DNA of 64,000 nt from positions 29,169,501 to 29,233,500 of the forward strand of contig NC_092568.1 of NCBI RefSeq assembly GCF_037975245.1, written 5' to 3'. This document shows positions 24,003-35,532 of the stretch, in pieces. This DNA is from Apostichopus japonicus (lineage: Eukaryota > Echinodermata > Holothuroidea > Aspidochirotida > Stichopodidae). The position numbers and the translations under genes were made by a program. The notes under the pieces were generated by a model. That model had not been told where the DNA came from, did not search any database, and was given only the letters and a program-made list of their open reading frames with translations. Within the stretch, counting starts at the first letter, position 1, and each line of letters begins with the position of its first letter.

Positions 24003-25950
24003 CAGGTGCGTATCCAGGGGGGGGGCGTTGGGGGCGCGCGCCCCCCGGGTAAGAAAAAGAGGAGAGAAAAAAGAGAAGAAAAAAGGGAAAAGGAGGGGGG
24101 GGGGAAAGAAAAGGAGGAGAGAAAGGAAGGGAAAAGAAGAAGAGAAAAGAGAGAAAAAGGAGAAAGGGAGGGAGTAGAAGATAGCCAAGACTTCGGGGAG
24201 AGAAAGAGGAACAGTCATAGTTAAAGCGCTGATCCCTATTATATACACAGGGTAGCCAGTGACAGATCAAGGATTACGGAGGGGGTGTGCGCCTCACCCT
24301 ACCCCTTACACCAACAACTCCATTTTTGACGTTTTTTCCCTCTCTCACTAATGTATCTATATAAATACTATATATGGTCTAGCATAACGCGTGTGTGTGT
24401 ATGGACGCCTTAAACAATTGTACAATTGTGCTATATGGAACCAACTGTGGCTGGTCTTGAACTCGACGGGGTCGTCGGGAACATGACGCATTTCGGGAAG
24501 GGGGCGACCGCCCCCCCCCGAGCAAATTTTCTTTATGACATCGCTAGTAATTTCAAAATGGACAATGCTTAGGTGCAACTTACAAGGCCTGGGAAGTGTC
24601 ATTTCCAGCGATCTGGGAGGCATTTTCGGCCAAAATTTTTGGGTACGCTTCGCGCCAACTCATGGTGGCGCTTCGCTTAGATAGTTTGCATACAGGCTTC
24701 GCCCCTCCCTTGGCAATTACTCGCTACACGCCTGTTCGAATTTGTAAAGCAAAGAGCAGATATAACATCATATCAATGAGCATTGAAATGCCTGTTCCAC
24801 GATGAACAGCCTCAAAAACTGTATATGTGTGTAGTCGAAGGCGTAGCCCAATTGGATTTGGGGCTGTAACGACTTGCCCCCAAAAAAAAGCCAAAATTTT
24901 TCGCGCGCGAAGCGCGCGTTCAACATATCGATGCCAATATCATATAAGCAAGCATCGCTCATTACATTGCATGGCATCGTCTACCTTACGGTCCGTGAAA
25001 GTAGCACAGTATACCGCCGGATGCTAATGTAAACAACCAAATGTCTTATGTAGATGGAGAAAAACCATGCAGATCCATATATGTCAAACTCTCTTTTACA
25101 GTAGTAATGTCGGCCAATCTTAGAACTTTATTTTAATTACCAAGGAGATCATTTTTAAGCTATTCATTGCTATTTATTTTTCTCTCAGTAGGTGCCCGAA
25201 AAAAATGGTAAAAAAATTGGTTGCGGGGCGGGGGGTGGGGGCTGCAGCCCCGCCTCCTACGGGACCTACGCCTATGTGTGTAGTGTTCGGTTTCGATATA
25301 CCTGATATCGGAAATATCTGCTTTTTTTCATTTCCTTCAACCAAGTTTTATAATAGCCATAATAAGAGGTTGCAATATTTCTACACCAATAAATTAACTG
25401 TGTCGGAATTTTTGAAAATTTCCTCACCAACATTCTTCATCATACTTTCCTCTACTCGTGCAATTTGTACCTGTCTATTAGGGGTTCAAGGAGGTTTTTC
25501 CCTATTGGTTGTCCATAGATTGAATTTTGTGCAACATTATGGGTATGTTTTCAAGTGATTTTTATTCACGAGAAATGTGAATTTTCAAATTCTCAACAAA
25601 TAATGGGCTTAAAACCTTGAAAAGTGGGGCTTTCGGATATTGTGGGCCGTGACGTAGAATCGCCTACAAAAGCAATCATCCATAGGACATGCAATCAGGT
25701 CGAACATGATGTGTGACTGGTGACAATCTTCAAAAAGGTTATGGATGGAAAAAAATTGAGAAATACTTGGTTCTCAGGCAAAAGTGTACATTTGGTTGGT
25801 CATTTTCAAGCCCGAGAAGTGTCATTTCCGGTGATCTGGGGGGTATCAAAACCAGAAATTTTCGTGTACGCTCCGCGCCAACCGATGGTGGCGCTCCGCT
25901 TAGATAGTAATTCGCGCCCCCCGGGTTAGAAAATCCTGGATACGCGCCTG
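24003..25950. mobile_element. 1.9-kb TIR element with 5-bp TSD (taatt)
   Basis: The ends CAGGTGCGTATCCAGG and the complement of CCTGGATACGCGCCTG are flanked by TAATT at 23998-24002 and 25951-25955. TIR and TSD length match the 10-kb element at 11908. The interior is patchy: a GA-rich tract (24054-24188), a segment like the 46950 element (about 24500-24735), a module at 25809-25908, and other CG-rich hairpins near 24900 and 25215. It may therefore be a composite. No transposase is seen. Confidence 0.75.
24054..24188. repeat. purine-rich (GA) low-complexity tract
   Basis: About 135 bases almost entirely A and G, giving spurious Lys/Arg/Glu-rich frames. It lies inside the TIR element just after its GC-rich left end. 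Confidence 0.8.
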
Positions 25951-26547
25951 TAATTACCCCATCCCCCCCCTTCCCCTCCGCTACTCCTAATGCAATGCCT
26001 CTAGAGGACGGCGTTTCACATGCTATTGTAGCAGTTTTCATAACCATATAACGATGCGTATGGGCAGATTCCTGGGAAACCCAACATATGTTGCCATATT
26101 AGTTTTGATAAGTTGTGATTTAATCCGCAACATTTATCGATCGCTTCGTTATTTGTGTTGCTGTGAAATATCTGATTTGAGCCTCGTGTGGTTATGATCC
26201 ACTTAAAGTAGATACCTTGAGTTACTTTCATCAAAGCGCATGAACACTATATCGTTATTACGTAACACACTCGGTGACAGCAATCAGCCTTCATACCACT
26301 TGACTCATGCTGGTATAACATATTATTATCACAATTAGGCTCGATTAAAATAATGTAAATTAGGCTCATTTCTGAAGATAATATTCTATTGAAAGTGCAT
26401 TTCCATGAACAAAAGAACACACATTATACGTGGATACCATTCAGAACTCTGCCCGAACGGAAATCGCGGAAAAAATGCAAAATATGAACAGCTATATAGT
26501 GTATAAATCCTTTCATTACCTCTAGCAGCAACAGGAAAGCAAAAACT

Positions 26548-26620
26548 TGATTCCACCCGGGCTCGAACCGGGGACCTTTCGCGTGTAAAGCGAACGTGAT
26601 AACCGCTACACTACGGAATC
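26548..26620 (-). tRNA. tRNA-Val (TAC), left border of duplication
   Basis: An intact 73-nt cloverleaf with loop TTTACAC and discriminator A; the base pair 7-66 is G-T. An A run on the plus strand five bases away gives the T-run terminator. The 3' flank (AGCAGCAA.AGGAAAGCAAAA) is like those of the genes at 31501 and 43454, whereas the 5' flank starts the duplicated 13-kb segment. Confidence 0.92.
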
Positions 26621-27238
26621 CTGTGATAAATATACATACACTGTCTTACCTTAAACAATGGTATTTACATGATGTACATGCATTTGTTAAATATGACATT
26701 TCTCCACAATAGTTTAGTAAAGTCTTTGGTAATGTCGAAGGATTCTTACTTTCAGCCCCGGAAGAATTAGACCACTGCTGAGATGTAATCACCCTTCCGA
26801 CCTGGCATAAAACTCAGTTACTTACTTACGTTTAGAGATAATTTTAGACCTAATTTGACTATGCCTCAGAATTTAACGTCTAATTTTTCCATTTAGGGGG
26901 TTGGAGGGGGGGGGGGGGCTACCCAGATATCCCTACATGAGAGTTGGCTTCAATGACCACAGGACCACACTACCCCTACCCCTTGTAAATCCTTTATCAT
27001 TCCCCCGGGCCTCTTCCATTATATATGTTTTTAATATTAAGTTTAGTTTAAGCCGGATACTTTTATCCTCTTCCCTACCCCTACCCCACCCCCTCTCCAC
27101 GAACTTTTCAAATAATGTTCACGTCACTGTATGCAATACGGAGACATAAATGTTGCAAGAGACCCTTGCAGAAAGAAACATAATAGTACTGAAGCTATAC
27201 TGTGATGATAAGTAAAAGTCAACAACAAAAAAGGGATT

Positions 27239-27311
27239 TGATTCCGCCCGGGATCGAACCGGGGACCTTTCGCGTGTAAAACGAACGTGATAACCGCTAC
27301 ACCACGGAATC
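27239..27311 (-). tRNA. tRNA-Val (TAC)
   Basis: A 73-nt cloverleaf with loop TTTACAC. The last anticodon-stem pair is T-G (TTCGT/GCGAA), which is tolerable. T-arm loop TTCGATC, discriminator A, and a six-base T run downstream. Its sister copy is 40257-40329. Confidence 0.88.
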
Positions 27312-28294
27312 ACACCATATGAATATTTTCAGTTATCTCTGAGTTATAAATTACATGCAGAGGTTATTATTGCGATGTTTACAACAGAAGACAGATAGGA
27401 ATACAAACACAGGCTGCAAAATTGACTATTTGATCAATGCTGGTTTCAATTTACTCCACAACATTAATCTTCAAGTTTATATGCTATAATTTATCTTGAT
27501 AATTTCTGACGGTTTATTTACTTTTATTTCTTTTATTTATATATACATATTTTATTAAATTTCATTATTGCATATATGACTTGTCCTTTCAAATTAAAAT
27601 TATGCACGACTGATACAAATAAATAAAAATGTTTATGATTCTTTCGTGACTGTATATGACCATTAAGTAAGACATAAATGTTTCATGTGAATTCAATATA
27701 GCTTACTATGGCAAGCCGGTATAGGAAAATAAGCATAATAGTCAGCATGTATAGGCTAAGCAGTTCTTTGATATGAATCCACGGTAGGAGGATCGTGGTT
27801 ATACTGCATATATATATATATATATACTTGAATATTTGCACCTGCCAACGTGGATAAGTTCATAAAATTGATTGAATATGCCAACTTAGAGCAATAATAA
27901 AGGAACCGATTGTTAAAGTTAGTCCATTGAACAATTCTCTTCTCGTTGTAGAATACTAAGGTCACTAATGATGAACGAAACCGGGCAATTTTCGTGTTTG
28001 ATGATTGTATAAAATAACATGTCCTTGGTCGTAATTCGATGTTACCACCGTATCAAATCCAATTATGTCCAGTTCAATTCTGTCTGTATAACACCAAGGA
28101 TAACAACACACCGTTTAAAGACATGTTGTGATAAGTGCATATATAAAGGTATGCAAGGTTTGTATTATTATTATTATTATCTTGTGATGTATATTGTGCA
28201 GGTTTGTATATCCCTTGGGGGTTGGGACTATCACCATTCATTTATTACATAAAACATGCAGGTAATCGTCATATGCGGAGAAATTTTCCTAATT

Positions 28295-28368
28295 ATTTCC
28301 GCCCTGTAGAAACGGTGGACAGATCGCGTTGTGAGGCGAATGTGAAAAACCGCTTCAACCGCGGAATC
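28295..28368 (-). pseudogene. tRNA-Val-like relic
   Basis: The minus strand keeps GATTCCGCGGTTGAAGCGG and an anticodon-like CTCACAA (CAC in register), but the anticodon stem has an insertion, and the T arm (CACCGTTTCTACAG) no longer holds a B box. An identical relic is at 41309-41382, so it decayed before the duplication. Confidence 0.75.
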
Positions 28369-28563
28369 GTGTAGACTTCATCTTTTTTCCTTTGGAAGTT
28401 TTCGCATTTAGAAACATTTGTTCTATCTAATCGTTTTGATATGACCATATCTTGATATTTTAAGCAGTTGTACACCGTCCCCTATAGTAGTGATGTACTC
28501 ATTTGATATACTCCTATTCTTAAGGGATGGCTGCCATTCTCCTCAACCCCCCCCCCCCTCACT

Positions 28564-28584
28564 GGCTTGATCCCGGACGGAATC
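28564..28584 (+). pseudogene. tRNA-Val 3' fragment
   Basis: GGCTTGATCCCGGACGGAATC resembles the last 21 bases of the tRNA-Val family (GGTTCGATCCCGGGCGGAATC), here on the plus strand. A matching fragment lies at 41580-41600. Confidence 0.5.
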
Positions 28585-29270
28585 ATATGAACTTGGTGTT
28601 TTAATCAAATCAAGATCATATATATAACGCTATATAACCTATATGGTGTATAGCACGTTTGTGGGACGCGTGAATATATACAAGCGGGATACAGGACAAC
28701 ATTGTCCACTAGTTGCGGTAATGTTCTAACACTGTGTATATGGCGCCATTATGTAATATGTTTAAACTTTTTTAACTGTTTGTGAATGTTGAATATATTG
28801 TATATTTGAAACTGTTTGTAAAATGGAAAAATAAATGGGAAACGAATAATATTCATGTTCAGTGAAATGAGTACGATGAGCAAACGGTTGGCATGCAATA
28901 TATGTACAATTTAAAAGTATACATTTAGCGCACCTTCATTAGGTCGGCGGTCACGTGCTACCATTTGAGCTTGTTTCCAAGTCGTCCTCTGAGAACTCAG
29001 GCCGATAAACACTGATATAATATCAAGGAGAGTTTAAAGAGGGAGACAAACGCGATTTTTATTATGTGTAAATCCATTAACAGACTGTTAGGTAATATCT
29101 ATCTAATTGGTGTGCAGATATATGGATGCGAAGTACGGTATATTATTGCCATGTTTATATCAGAAAGACGACTTCCAAGTCATCTTCTGAAGATCCTAAG
29201 CCTAAAAGAGAACAATATATCATAAAAAAATGAGAGAAGCCAGTAAAGGTTTGAATATACGTGCTATATG

Positions 29271-30815
29271 CAGTGTTCGATTTTTCCGGTATCGCATCGC
29301 AAAATGCGATCCAAAACGACAAACTTGCGAGACGTTTCCAAATCAGCATCGCACATTGTGCCGATTTGTGCGATACAAATTCCTAGTCAGATTTGGGAGC
29401 AAACACTCAAACCTTAACTTACGAACTGTCGATCACAATGTAGAAGTTTTAATTTATTGAGTTTATACTCAATGTACAACTTATTCACTTGACCGTATAG
29501 CGGAAAAAAAACCTGAAAAAATATCCTACCATAGTTAAGTGTAAAGCAAATAGCCTAACCACCTCGGCGGTTACGGATCTCACGTAACTAAAAGGTTCCC
29601 TGGCAACGTGCCAAAAAAATGTTAACAAACAGGTGTTACACAGGGGATGAGCTCACAGTTGTTGGGAAGGTACCTGGGCAAATTCGCAGCACATGTACCG
29701 TGGTACAGCAGTTGGGTATAGGGTTCAACACTGCAGTTGTAAAAATGTACGCATAGTGCACGCTATTCATTGTTAGGCAGTCTAGAAACGGGGCTTTGCT
29801 GAACGTTGTTTGTTTCATAATATCGGAAGTTTTGTAAGTTGCACTTTTTAAAGATTGAAAGACAGATTAAATCTCTTTTCATTTTATAACATAATATAGC
29901 TACTTTAACTTGTCATTTTAAAATTTTCATCAGTTTCGTGACAATTTAAATAAAAAAGTTGTCAGTATTTTGCATCCTCAACTGCGAATTTTGTCATCGC
30001 CAGACATCGCAAAAAATGACAAAAATTTTCGGGGGCTTTCGCCCCCAGGATCCCCACGAGGGGTTCTACCCCATGACCCCACCATAGCCCTAAGACGGGC
30101 CCCTGGACACCACGCCTTTATGCTCGCACGTTACGCGTGCTAGGCAGGCGAACACCGGCGGGAAATCGGCAGTGTGTTCGCGGAAAATTGAACAAGGTTT
30201 TCCAACACTGCTGAACTGTGCAGTTACTGTATGCATCATGTTCAAGGTTTTCACGGAGGCCTTTGAGGAAATGAATGGTTAGTACAGTGTATATATGCTG
30301 CACTAATGCTGTGTGTAGGCCAAGGTTCACGAAGGTCATTGGTTATATTCGCGCGCCGTAGACGTGTTTTTAGATGTTACGGAGAGTCAGGTTTCCATGG
30401 ATATTAATCGAAAATGAATCTGAGTTTAACTGACGCTAAAGAAATGGATCGTCTTGGGCAGATTAACAAATCATTGCAAGTATAAATAAGTACAGGTAGC
30501 TCTGCTGTTAACAAGAAAAGTTCAATATCGGTTTGCTGTTATCGGCAATTAGGCAAAATTTTACCGATACCGATATGCTGCCGATATTGCAAATATCGGC
30601 CGATATTGAAAACGATTATCGTAGCAACAGTAGTATAAATAATAACAATAAACAAACATTTTGTAGTTAATACATTGATCGCCAACATTTGGTCCGTTTT
30701 GTGGTAATTTCAAAACTGCTATTCAATATTGGGGAACTGCTATGCAACAAAAATATTGTATAGCAATTGTCGAAATTTGTTGCTATGCAATTTTTTGGCC
30801 ATAAGTCGAACACTG
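29271..30815. mobile_element. 1.55-kb hAT-like element, TSD gctatatg, empty site in unit B
   Basis: The ends CAGTGTTCGATTT and the complement of AAGTCGAACACTG are flanked by GCTATATG (29263-29270 and 30816-30823). Unit B has the uninterrupted site ACGTGCTATATGTTACTT at 42782-42799, proving insertion after the duplication. The inside has no transposase frame. It contains a GCATCGCAAAATGCGAT palindrome near 29300 and ATCGGCCGATATTG-type palindromes near 30595. Confidence 0.92.
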
Positions 30816-31066
30816 GCTATATGTTACTTCGATATGCTATTACAGTATAGGTTGGTATTGTTATTCATGTAGGCCTATTTGCTTTTAGGAACACATTTGG
30901 CCACAGTGTACACGACTATATAGTTTTAAATAAAAGTTACATGACATAATTTTACAAGTTTTCCAGTCTATGCCCGGATGTTCACCGATCAGAAGATGTC
31001 TATAGATAAGGTCTGGATTTTAATTTGAAAATTCAACTTCGACTATATTACAATAACTCAACAAAA

Positions 31067-31134
31067 TATTCGGTGGTGTAACGTAATATTCGCCTAACAC
31101 GAGAAAGGTCCCGGGTTCGATCCCTGGTGGAATC
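31067..31134 (+). pseudogene. tRNA-Val (AAC)-like relic
   Basis: The plus strand keeps TTCGCCTAACACGAGAA and GGTTCGATCC but lacks four bases of the D arm and has an unpaired acceptor. The sister copy at 43026 keeps the full length, so this one lost bases after the duplication. Confidence 0.75.
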
Positions 31135-31500
31135 ATTTAAACACTGACATTTACTATATTTTGCGTTCAAAAGAGGGTTTTTATCCTCTATTTTTTGCCT
31201 ACTGTAAATATTGAATGTATAATTTACATTTTTATTAATGCTTTGTACAATAAAATTGTAAACAGACAGAAAGAAAGTCGCTTCTTGTTGCAGACATTTA
31301 TATACGTGTGTGTGTGTGTGTGACGCGTACTAAGAATTACATAATGCTAAATTCTAATGATTTTTCTATAATACACAATATAAGCCTAAACAATATTTAC
31401 AGAAACAGAAAAGCAAGTTTAAATTATTTTTTTTGGGTATTTCTTGAGTTAGTAATATTGAACATGTGTGACCGCTAGCAGCAAAAGGAAATCAAAATCT

Positions 31501-31573
31501 TGATTCCGCCCGGGCTCGAACCGGGGACCTTTCGCGTGTAAAGCGAATGTGATAACCGCTACACTACGGAATC
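31501..31573 (-). tRNA. tRNA-Val (TAC)
   Basis: An intact 73-nt cloverleaf, loop TTTACAC, T loop TTCGAGC, discriminator A, and a TTTT downstream. Sister gene at 43454-43526. Confidence 0.92.
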
Positions 31574-31635
31574 ACCTCACGAATTAACGTGAAACTATAT
31601 TGTATTTGTTTACTTACAAATAAATTAAAATTGTT

Positions 31636-31865
31636 AGAAAACTGCTTATCCACTAGAGAGCCTGTGTAATATAATGTGTAAAAGTAAGTTGGCATGACGT
31701 TTCGATCCTAGCAGGATCTTCTTCAGATTCTAAATGACAAGTAACAGTAACAGAAGGGACAAAACACGCACAGAATACAGACAGGTTAATGAGCATGGTG
31801 AACACAAAGAGATAGATGTAAGGGAATTAGTAGACAAGGGATAGAGAGAAGAAAGAAAGAATTTG
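31636..31865 (-). mobile_element. Penelope/retrozyme-like repeat with hammerhead-like motif
   Basis: It shares the long leader GCTTATCCACTAG...GAGCCTGTGTAA with 4135-4330 and the body with the two copies at 43.6-44.1 kb, ending in GAGAGAAGAAAGAAAGAA. Unit B has no copy at this exact spot but has two at neighbouring positions, so these units moved independently. Confidence 0.6.
31689..31733 (-). ncRNA. hammerhead-ribozyme-like motif
   Basis: Minus strand CTGAAGA, extra A, stem GATCC-TGCTA-GGATC, GAAAC, GTC. The conserved boxes are present, but stem I (AGAAT against ATGCCAA) pairs poorly compared with the copy at 43631. Confidence 0.45.
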
Positions 31866-32289
31866 TTTACCTTAGATAAAAATCGATTGTCTACTCATGC
31901 ATAAAACTGTTTCCTTTTCTCTCCCGATTACGTCTATAAGGACTCTCTTTTCCTTTTGTCCTCCGATAATTTGTTGTGAGACTCAGTGTCAATAACACTG
32001 CCTATAAATGTTCACTTGTGACCGTAAATAACTATTAACAATGCATGATACATCAAATTATCAATATAATGACTTCGCAACAATGATTTTCACGTGTTAG
32101 GCCATTCGGCTTCGGTCTTTCTTCTGTTACATTTACTTGGGATAAACCAAGGCAAAGGCGACAACCACTACACGGGGGAATCCTTTTATATACGTCAGAG
32201 CATCGGCCGCATCACATGAAATTCAAATCCGATGCAACTTAGTTCTTCTGTTGATGACAAGTTATTCAGAGGATAAGTGAAACGGAAAC

Positions 32290-33057
32290 CAGGGGCGTAG
32301 CGAGCGGGGGGGTGTGGGGGGTGTCACACCCCCCCAATAATTTGGTCGCTGTCGGCAAATTTTGGGTCTGTCGGCAAAAGGAGAAAAGGTGAAGAGAGCG
32401 GAAGGGGAAGAAAGAAGGAAAGCTGAATAGAGAAAAGGAGAACGGGAGCTTCTTCCGTGCCAAATTTGACTTAAAATATGCACCAGATTGCATCTAAGGA
32501 CGTTTCAAAACTAAAAATTTTCAAAAGGGGAGGGGACACCCCCTACCCTTAGACCCCTCCCCCATTTCAGTCACCACTTCCAGATCCGTCGGCAAATCAA
32601 ATTTGACTTAAAATATACACCAGATTGCATCTAAGGACGTTTCAAAACTAAAAATTTTCAAAAGGGGAGGGGACACCCCCTACCCTTAGACCCCTCCCCC
32701 ATTTCAGTCACCACTTCCAGATCCGTCGGCAATTGAAATTTGACTTAAAATTTGCACCAGATTGCATCTAAGGACGTTTCAAATCTAAAAATTTGCCAAG
32801 GGGGAGGGGGACACCCCCTCCCCTTAGACCCCTCCCCCGATTTCAGTCACCACTTCCAGATCCGTCGGCAAATCAAATTTGACTTAAAACATACACCAGA
32901 TTGCATCTAAGGACGTTTCAAAACTAAAAATTTTCAAAAGGGGAGGGGACACCCCCTACCCTTAGACCCCTCCCCCATTTCAGTCACCACTTCCAGATCC
33001 GTCGGCAAATCAAATTCTCCACACCCCCCCAACAAAAAACCCTTCGCTACGCCCCTG
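32290..33057. mobile_element. 768-bp hAT-like element, TSD acggaaac, empty site in unit B
   Basis: The TIR CAGGGGCGTAGCGAG and its complement GCTACGCCCCTG are flanked by ACGGAAAC (32282-32289 and 33058-33065). Unit B shows the empty site GAAACGGAAACAAACTA near 45900. It belongs to the same family as the 12704-19975 element but with four rather than one copies of an internal 137-bp repeat. Confidence 0.93.
32462..33012. repeat. four tandem 137-bp repeats inside hAT-like element
   Basis: Units start at AAATTTGACTT at 32462, 32599, 32736 and 32875 (periods 137, 137 and 139). Each contains TTGCATCTAAGGACGTTTC, a G-rich/C-rich hairpin (GGGGAGGGGACACCCCCT) and CACTTCCAGATCCGTCGGCA. Confidence 0.92.
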
Positions 33058-33978
33058 ACGGAAACAAACTAGAAACACAGCTGTATTCTTAAAGGCAGTG
33101 AAGACTTGCGCACAAAGAAACGTCTGATGCCGGTAATCTGACCTAGCTTCAAATGAGGTGTAACAGAAGTGTTAGACACCACCATCGCGATCCCCGAAAA
33201 TAGTGAATACACACACAGCTTGCTACCGTCGGTAATTAGACACTAGTGTACAGTCAATACATGCAGTGTATGATTGCAGCGATGGACATCTCAGGTCTAG
33301 ATAAAAGATAGCAAGGTATCACGTTCATTATTGTCTGCATTTTGCAGCGACAAGAAAAGAAACTTCACTTGCAAGCAACGGAAAGTTAACTTTTCAGAGG
33401 GCGGCACGCGGTTTGGGGCGAGCCTTCAGTGCCTTTAAGATTTCTTAAATTTCTTAGAACACTACTCCGGATCGTATTTGTTGCCTTTTCAGTTAGCCTC
33501 GGCAGAATATCCTGCTAGTATCGAAACATCTACAGGTCATCTATAACTTTTACATATTACCTACACATAGCGGCTTGGTTCAGTGCAGTAGATAAATCAG
33601 TTTGATAACAGTGTTCACACTCTTTGATGACAAATCAGAAATAATTCAAAGAAACCTGCATGAATGTAAGGTTATGAACCAATTTCGTAAGAGCATAGAA
33701 ATTGTCGGTAAGGAACCTTCCAAGTTTGTAACATGGCAATAATATGACCCGTGCAAGGAAATTTATAACCTATGCAAAGAAATAAGTAAGTTTTAGCTTT
33801 AATTTGACCTTGAAAGATATGGATAACAGGTACGAAGTTTTAGGGATCAACTTAGTCTTAGATAATAGGTGAAAACAGATGGTTAGAATACAGTTCTATA
33901 ATTATCATGATCGACTATAATGCCACATAAGAATATTACTCGCAAACGATTCCCCAACTTGTCTTCAAATAAAAAGAC

Positions 33979-34051
33979 TGATTCCGCCCGGGATCGAACC
34001 GGGGACCTTTCGCGTGTTAGGCGAATGTGATAACCGCTACACCACGGAATC
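33979..34051 (-). tRNA. tRNA-Val (AAC)
   Basis: A 73-nt cloverleaf with loop CTAACAC, hence anticodon AAC (read as inosine-AC for GTT/GTC/GTA codons). T loop TTCGATC, discriminator A, AAAAA on the plus strand just downstream as terminator. Sister gene 47294-47366. Confidence 0.93.
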
Positions 34052-35213
34052 TTCTACCGAACGATTGTACAAAACTCTCTAAATTTGAAGTGACTTTAGT
34101 ACAAAGTTCCATCTGGTATTACAACATACGGTATACTCTTTAGGAAACTATTTGTGAGAAACGTAACATGTGTTAAGATACTTATTGTCTTAGTGGACTA
34201 GATAACATATAGCCCATCTATTTTAAGTGTGATAAGGTTTTCGTCACCACTAGGCGGCAAACTAAAACGTGTATATATGCTTCTTCAACTGATGTGCTCG
34301 TCATTTCCTGACATTTGCCTCAACATTTTAAAGTGAGTAAACAAGTCGATCTCTTTTCAAGCCTTTACTATTGAAGGAGAAAAGGAAACTTAACCCTTCC
34401 AAGATCGAAACATGAATTCGTCCTTATTTTTGGTCCATTTGCTTTTCTTCAAGCGTCGCAGAGTCTTATCAATTTAGATTTGGATGAAACTAAACGCAAC
34501 AGTCATTTTTAACGTTTTCCTTTAAAAGGTATACTCTTAAGAGGTTCGCTTTTGTTTGTTGTTGCTGTTTTTGTATTGAAAATAAAGTATTCACTTTTAG
34601 AGAAATATAGAGCTAGAAAATAAAGCATGATATATCCATGAAGACTTTTACTCGTAAAATAAAAACTAAAACTTTCACTTCTTAAAAACATTGTTCAAGT
34701 TTTCTCCTTCCCAGCTTTGCACAGATAACATGATGGGATTCCTTGTACTTGCTTTTAGCAATACACTAATTTGCAGTTAAATATATGTTGAAAGACATAT
34801 TTTTTTCGAAGTCCTTAGGATAGCAGGAAAAAACACCACACTACAAATTACAGGGAAAAATTATAAATTAAAATTAGGCATGAGAAAGTATTAAAATATA
34901 CTTCCATCAAAACGTAATGAATGATTCCATTTTTTTTAAGGAAGCATTGTGAATGTCGAATTGAAATATTTCCAGATAGTTCCAGTTTATTCAACAATTT
35001 CATTGTACAAAACAATAATAAATATGCAAACTTATACAATATGTATATACATACAGCATTTACATAGTGGAAATAAAATAGAGAAGTACATTTGAACGTT
35101 ACTTTACACAATAGGCACCACACACATACACACAATCATTATCAGACTGTAAAACGTGTATATACCAAACAAAGAAGTGGGTTTCCTATATACTTTTTAA
35201 GAAAGAATCTCAT

Positions 35214-35364
35214 GGGCACGAAATACCAAACAACCGAACGACTGATCCGCTCTCAACCCCAGTCCCCTTGCATCGAGAGTGTGACATCATCGCCGGTCAG
35301 GTGTGTATCACGATTCCCCTCGAATGGGAACAGATAATACATATGATCTTAGCCAAAAGGCCGA
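35214..35364 (-). pseudogene. U2 snRNA-like sequence
   Basis: The minus strand contains CGGCCTTTTGGCTAAGATCA, identical to the 5' part of U2 snRNA, followed by TATGTATTATCTGTT, where U2 has AGTGTAGTATCTGTT. About 150 nt later, GGTATTTCGTGCC resembles the loop of U2 stem IV (GGTATTGCAGTACC), at about the right distance. The branch-site-pairing GTAGTA is changed to GTATTA, and no Sm site (ATTTTTG) is visible, so I call it a decayed or derived U2 copy. Unit B has a same-length copy at 48635-48785. Confidence 0.45.
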
Positions 35365-35493
35365 CATGTATGCCATTCAGCATGTATGTCATTATAAAAA
35401 AGCAACGTAAAATATCTAATCTGGAAGGTAAGCTCATATGTATAGTTTATTAATATAATAAAAGATGGTAGGCGCTCTGCTACGTATTGTGTA

Positions 35494-35532
35494 ACACTAC
35501 ACATAATTTTAGCCAAAAGGCCGAGAAGCGGC
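35494..35532 (-). pseudogene. U2 snRNA 5' fragment
   Basis: The minus strand reads CGCTTCTCGGCCTTTTGGC followed by TAAAATTATGTGTAGTGTTA, matching the first ~38 nt of U2 with few changes, then stops matching. It lies upstream, on the same strand, of the longer copy. Sister at 48930-48967. Confidence 0.5.

Noticed and set aside
23982-24224. Lys/Glu/Arg-rich open frame
   Set aside because: It is the translation of a GA-rich low-complexity tract inside a TIR element.
27756-28252. Small open frames repeated in both units
   Set aside because: They are repeated because the DNA is duplicated; frames contain microsatellite translations (YYYYY) and no coding signature.
29530-29600. Possible tRNA-derived SINE head
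   Set aside because: GAGGTGGTTAGGC is A-box-like, but no B box follows at the right distance and it lies inside the hAT-like element.
32096-32182. Possible further tRNA-Val relic (CGTGTTAGGC ... ACAACCACTACACGGGGGAATCC)
   Set aside because: The two pieces are 50 bp apart, and the match is too weak to separate from chance, although the same text recurs at 45781.
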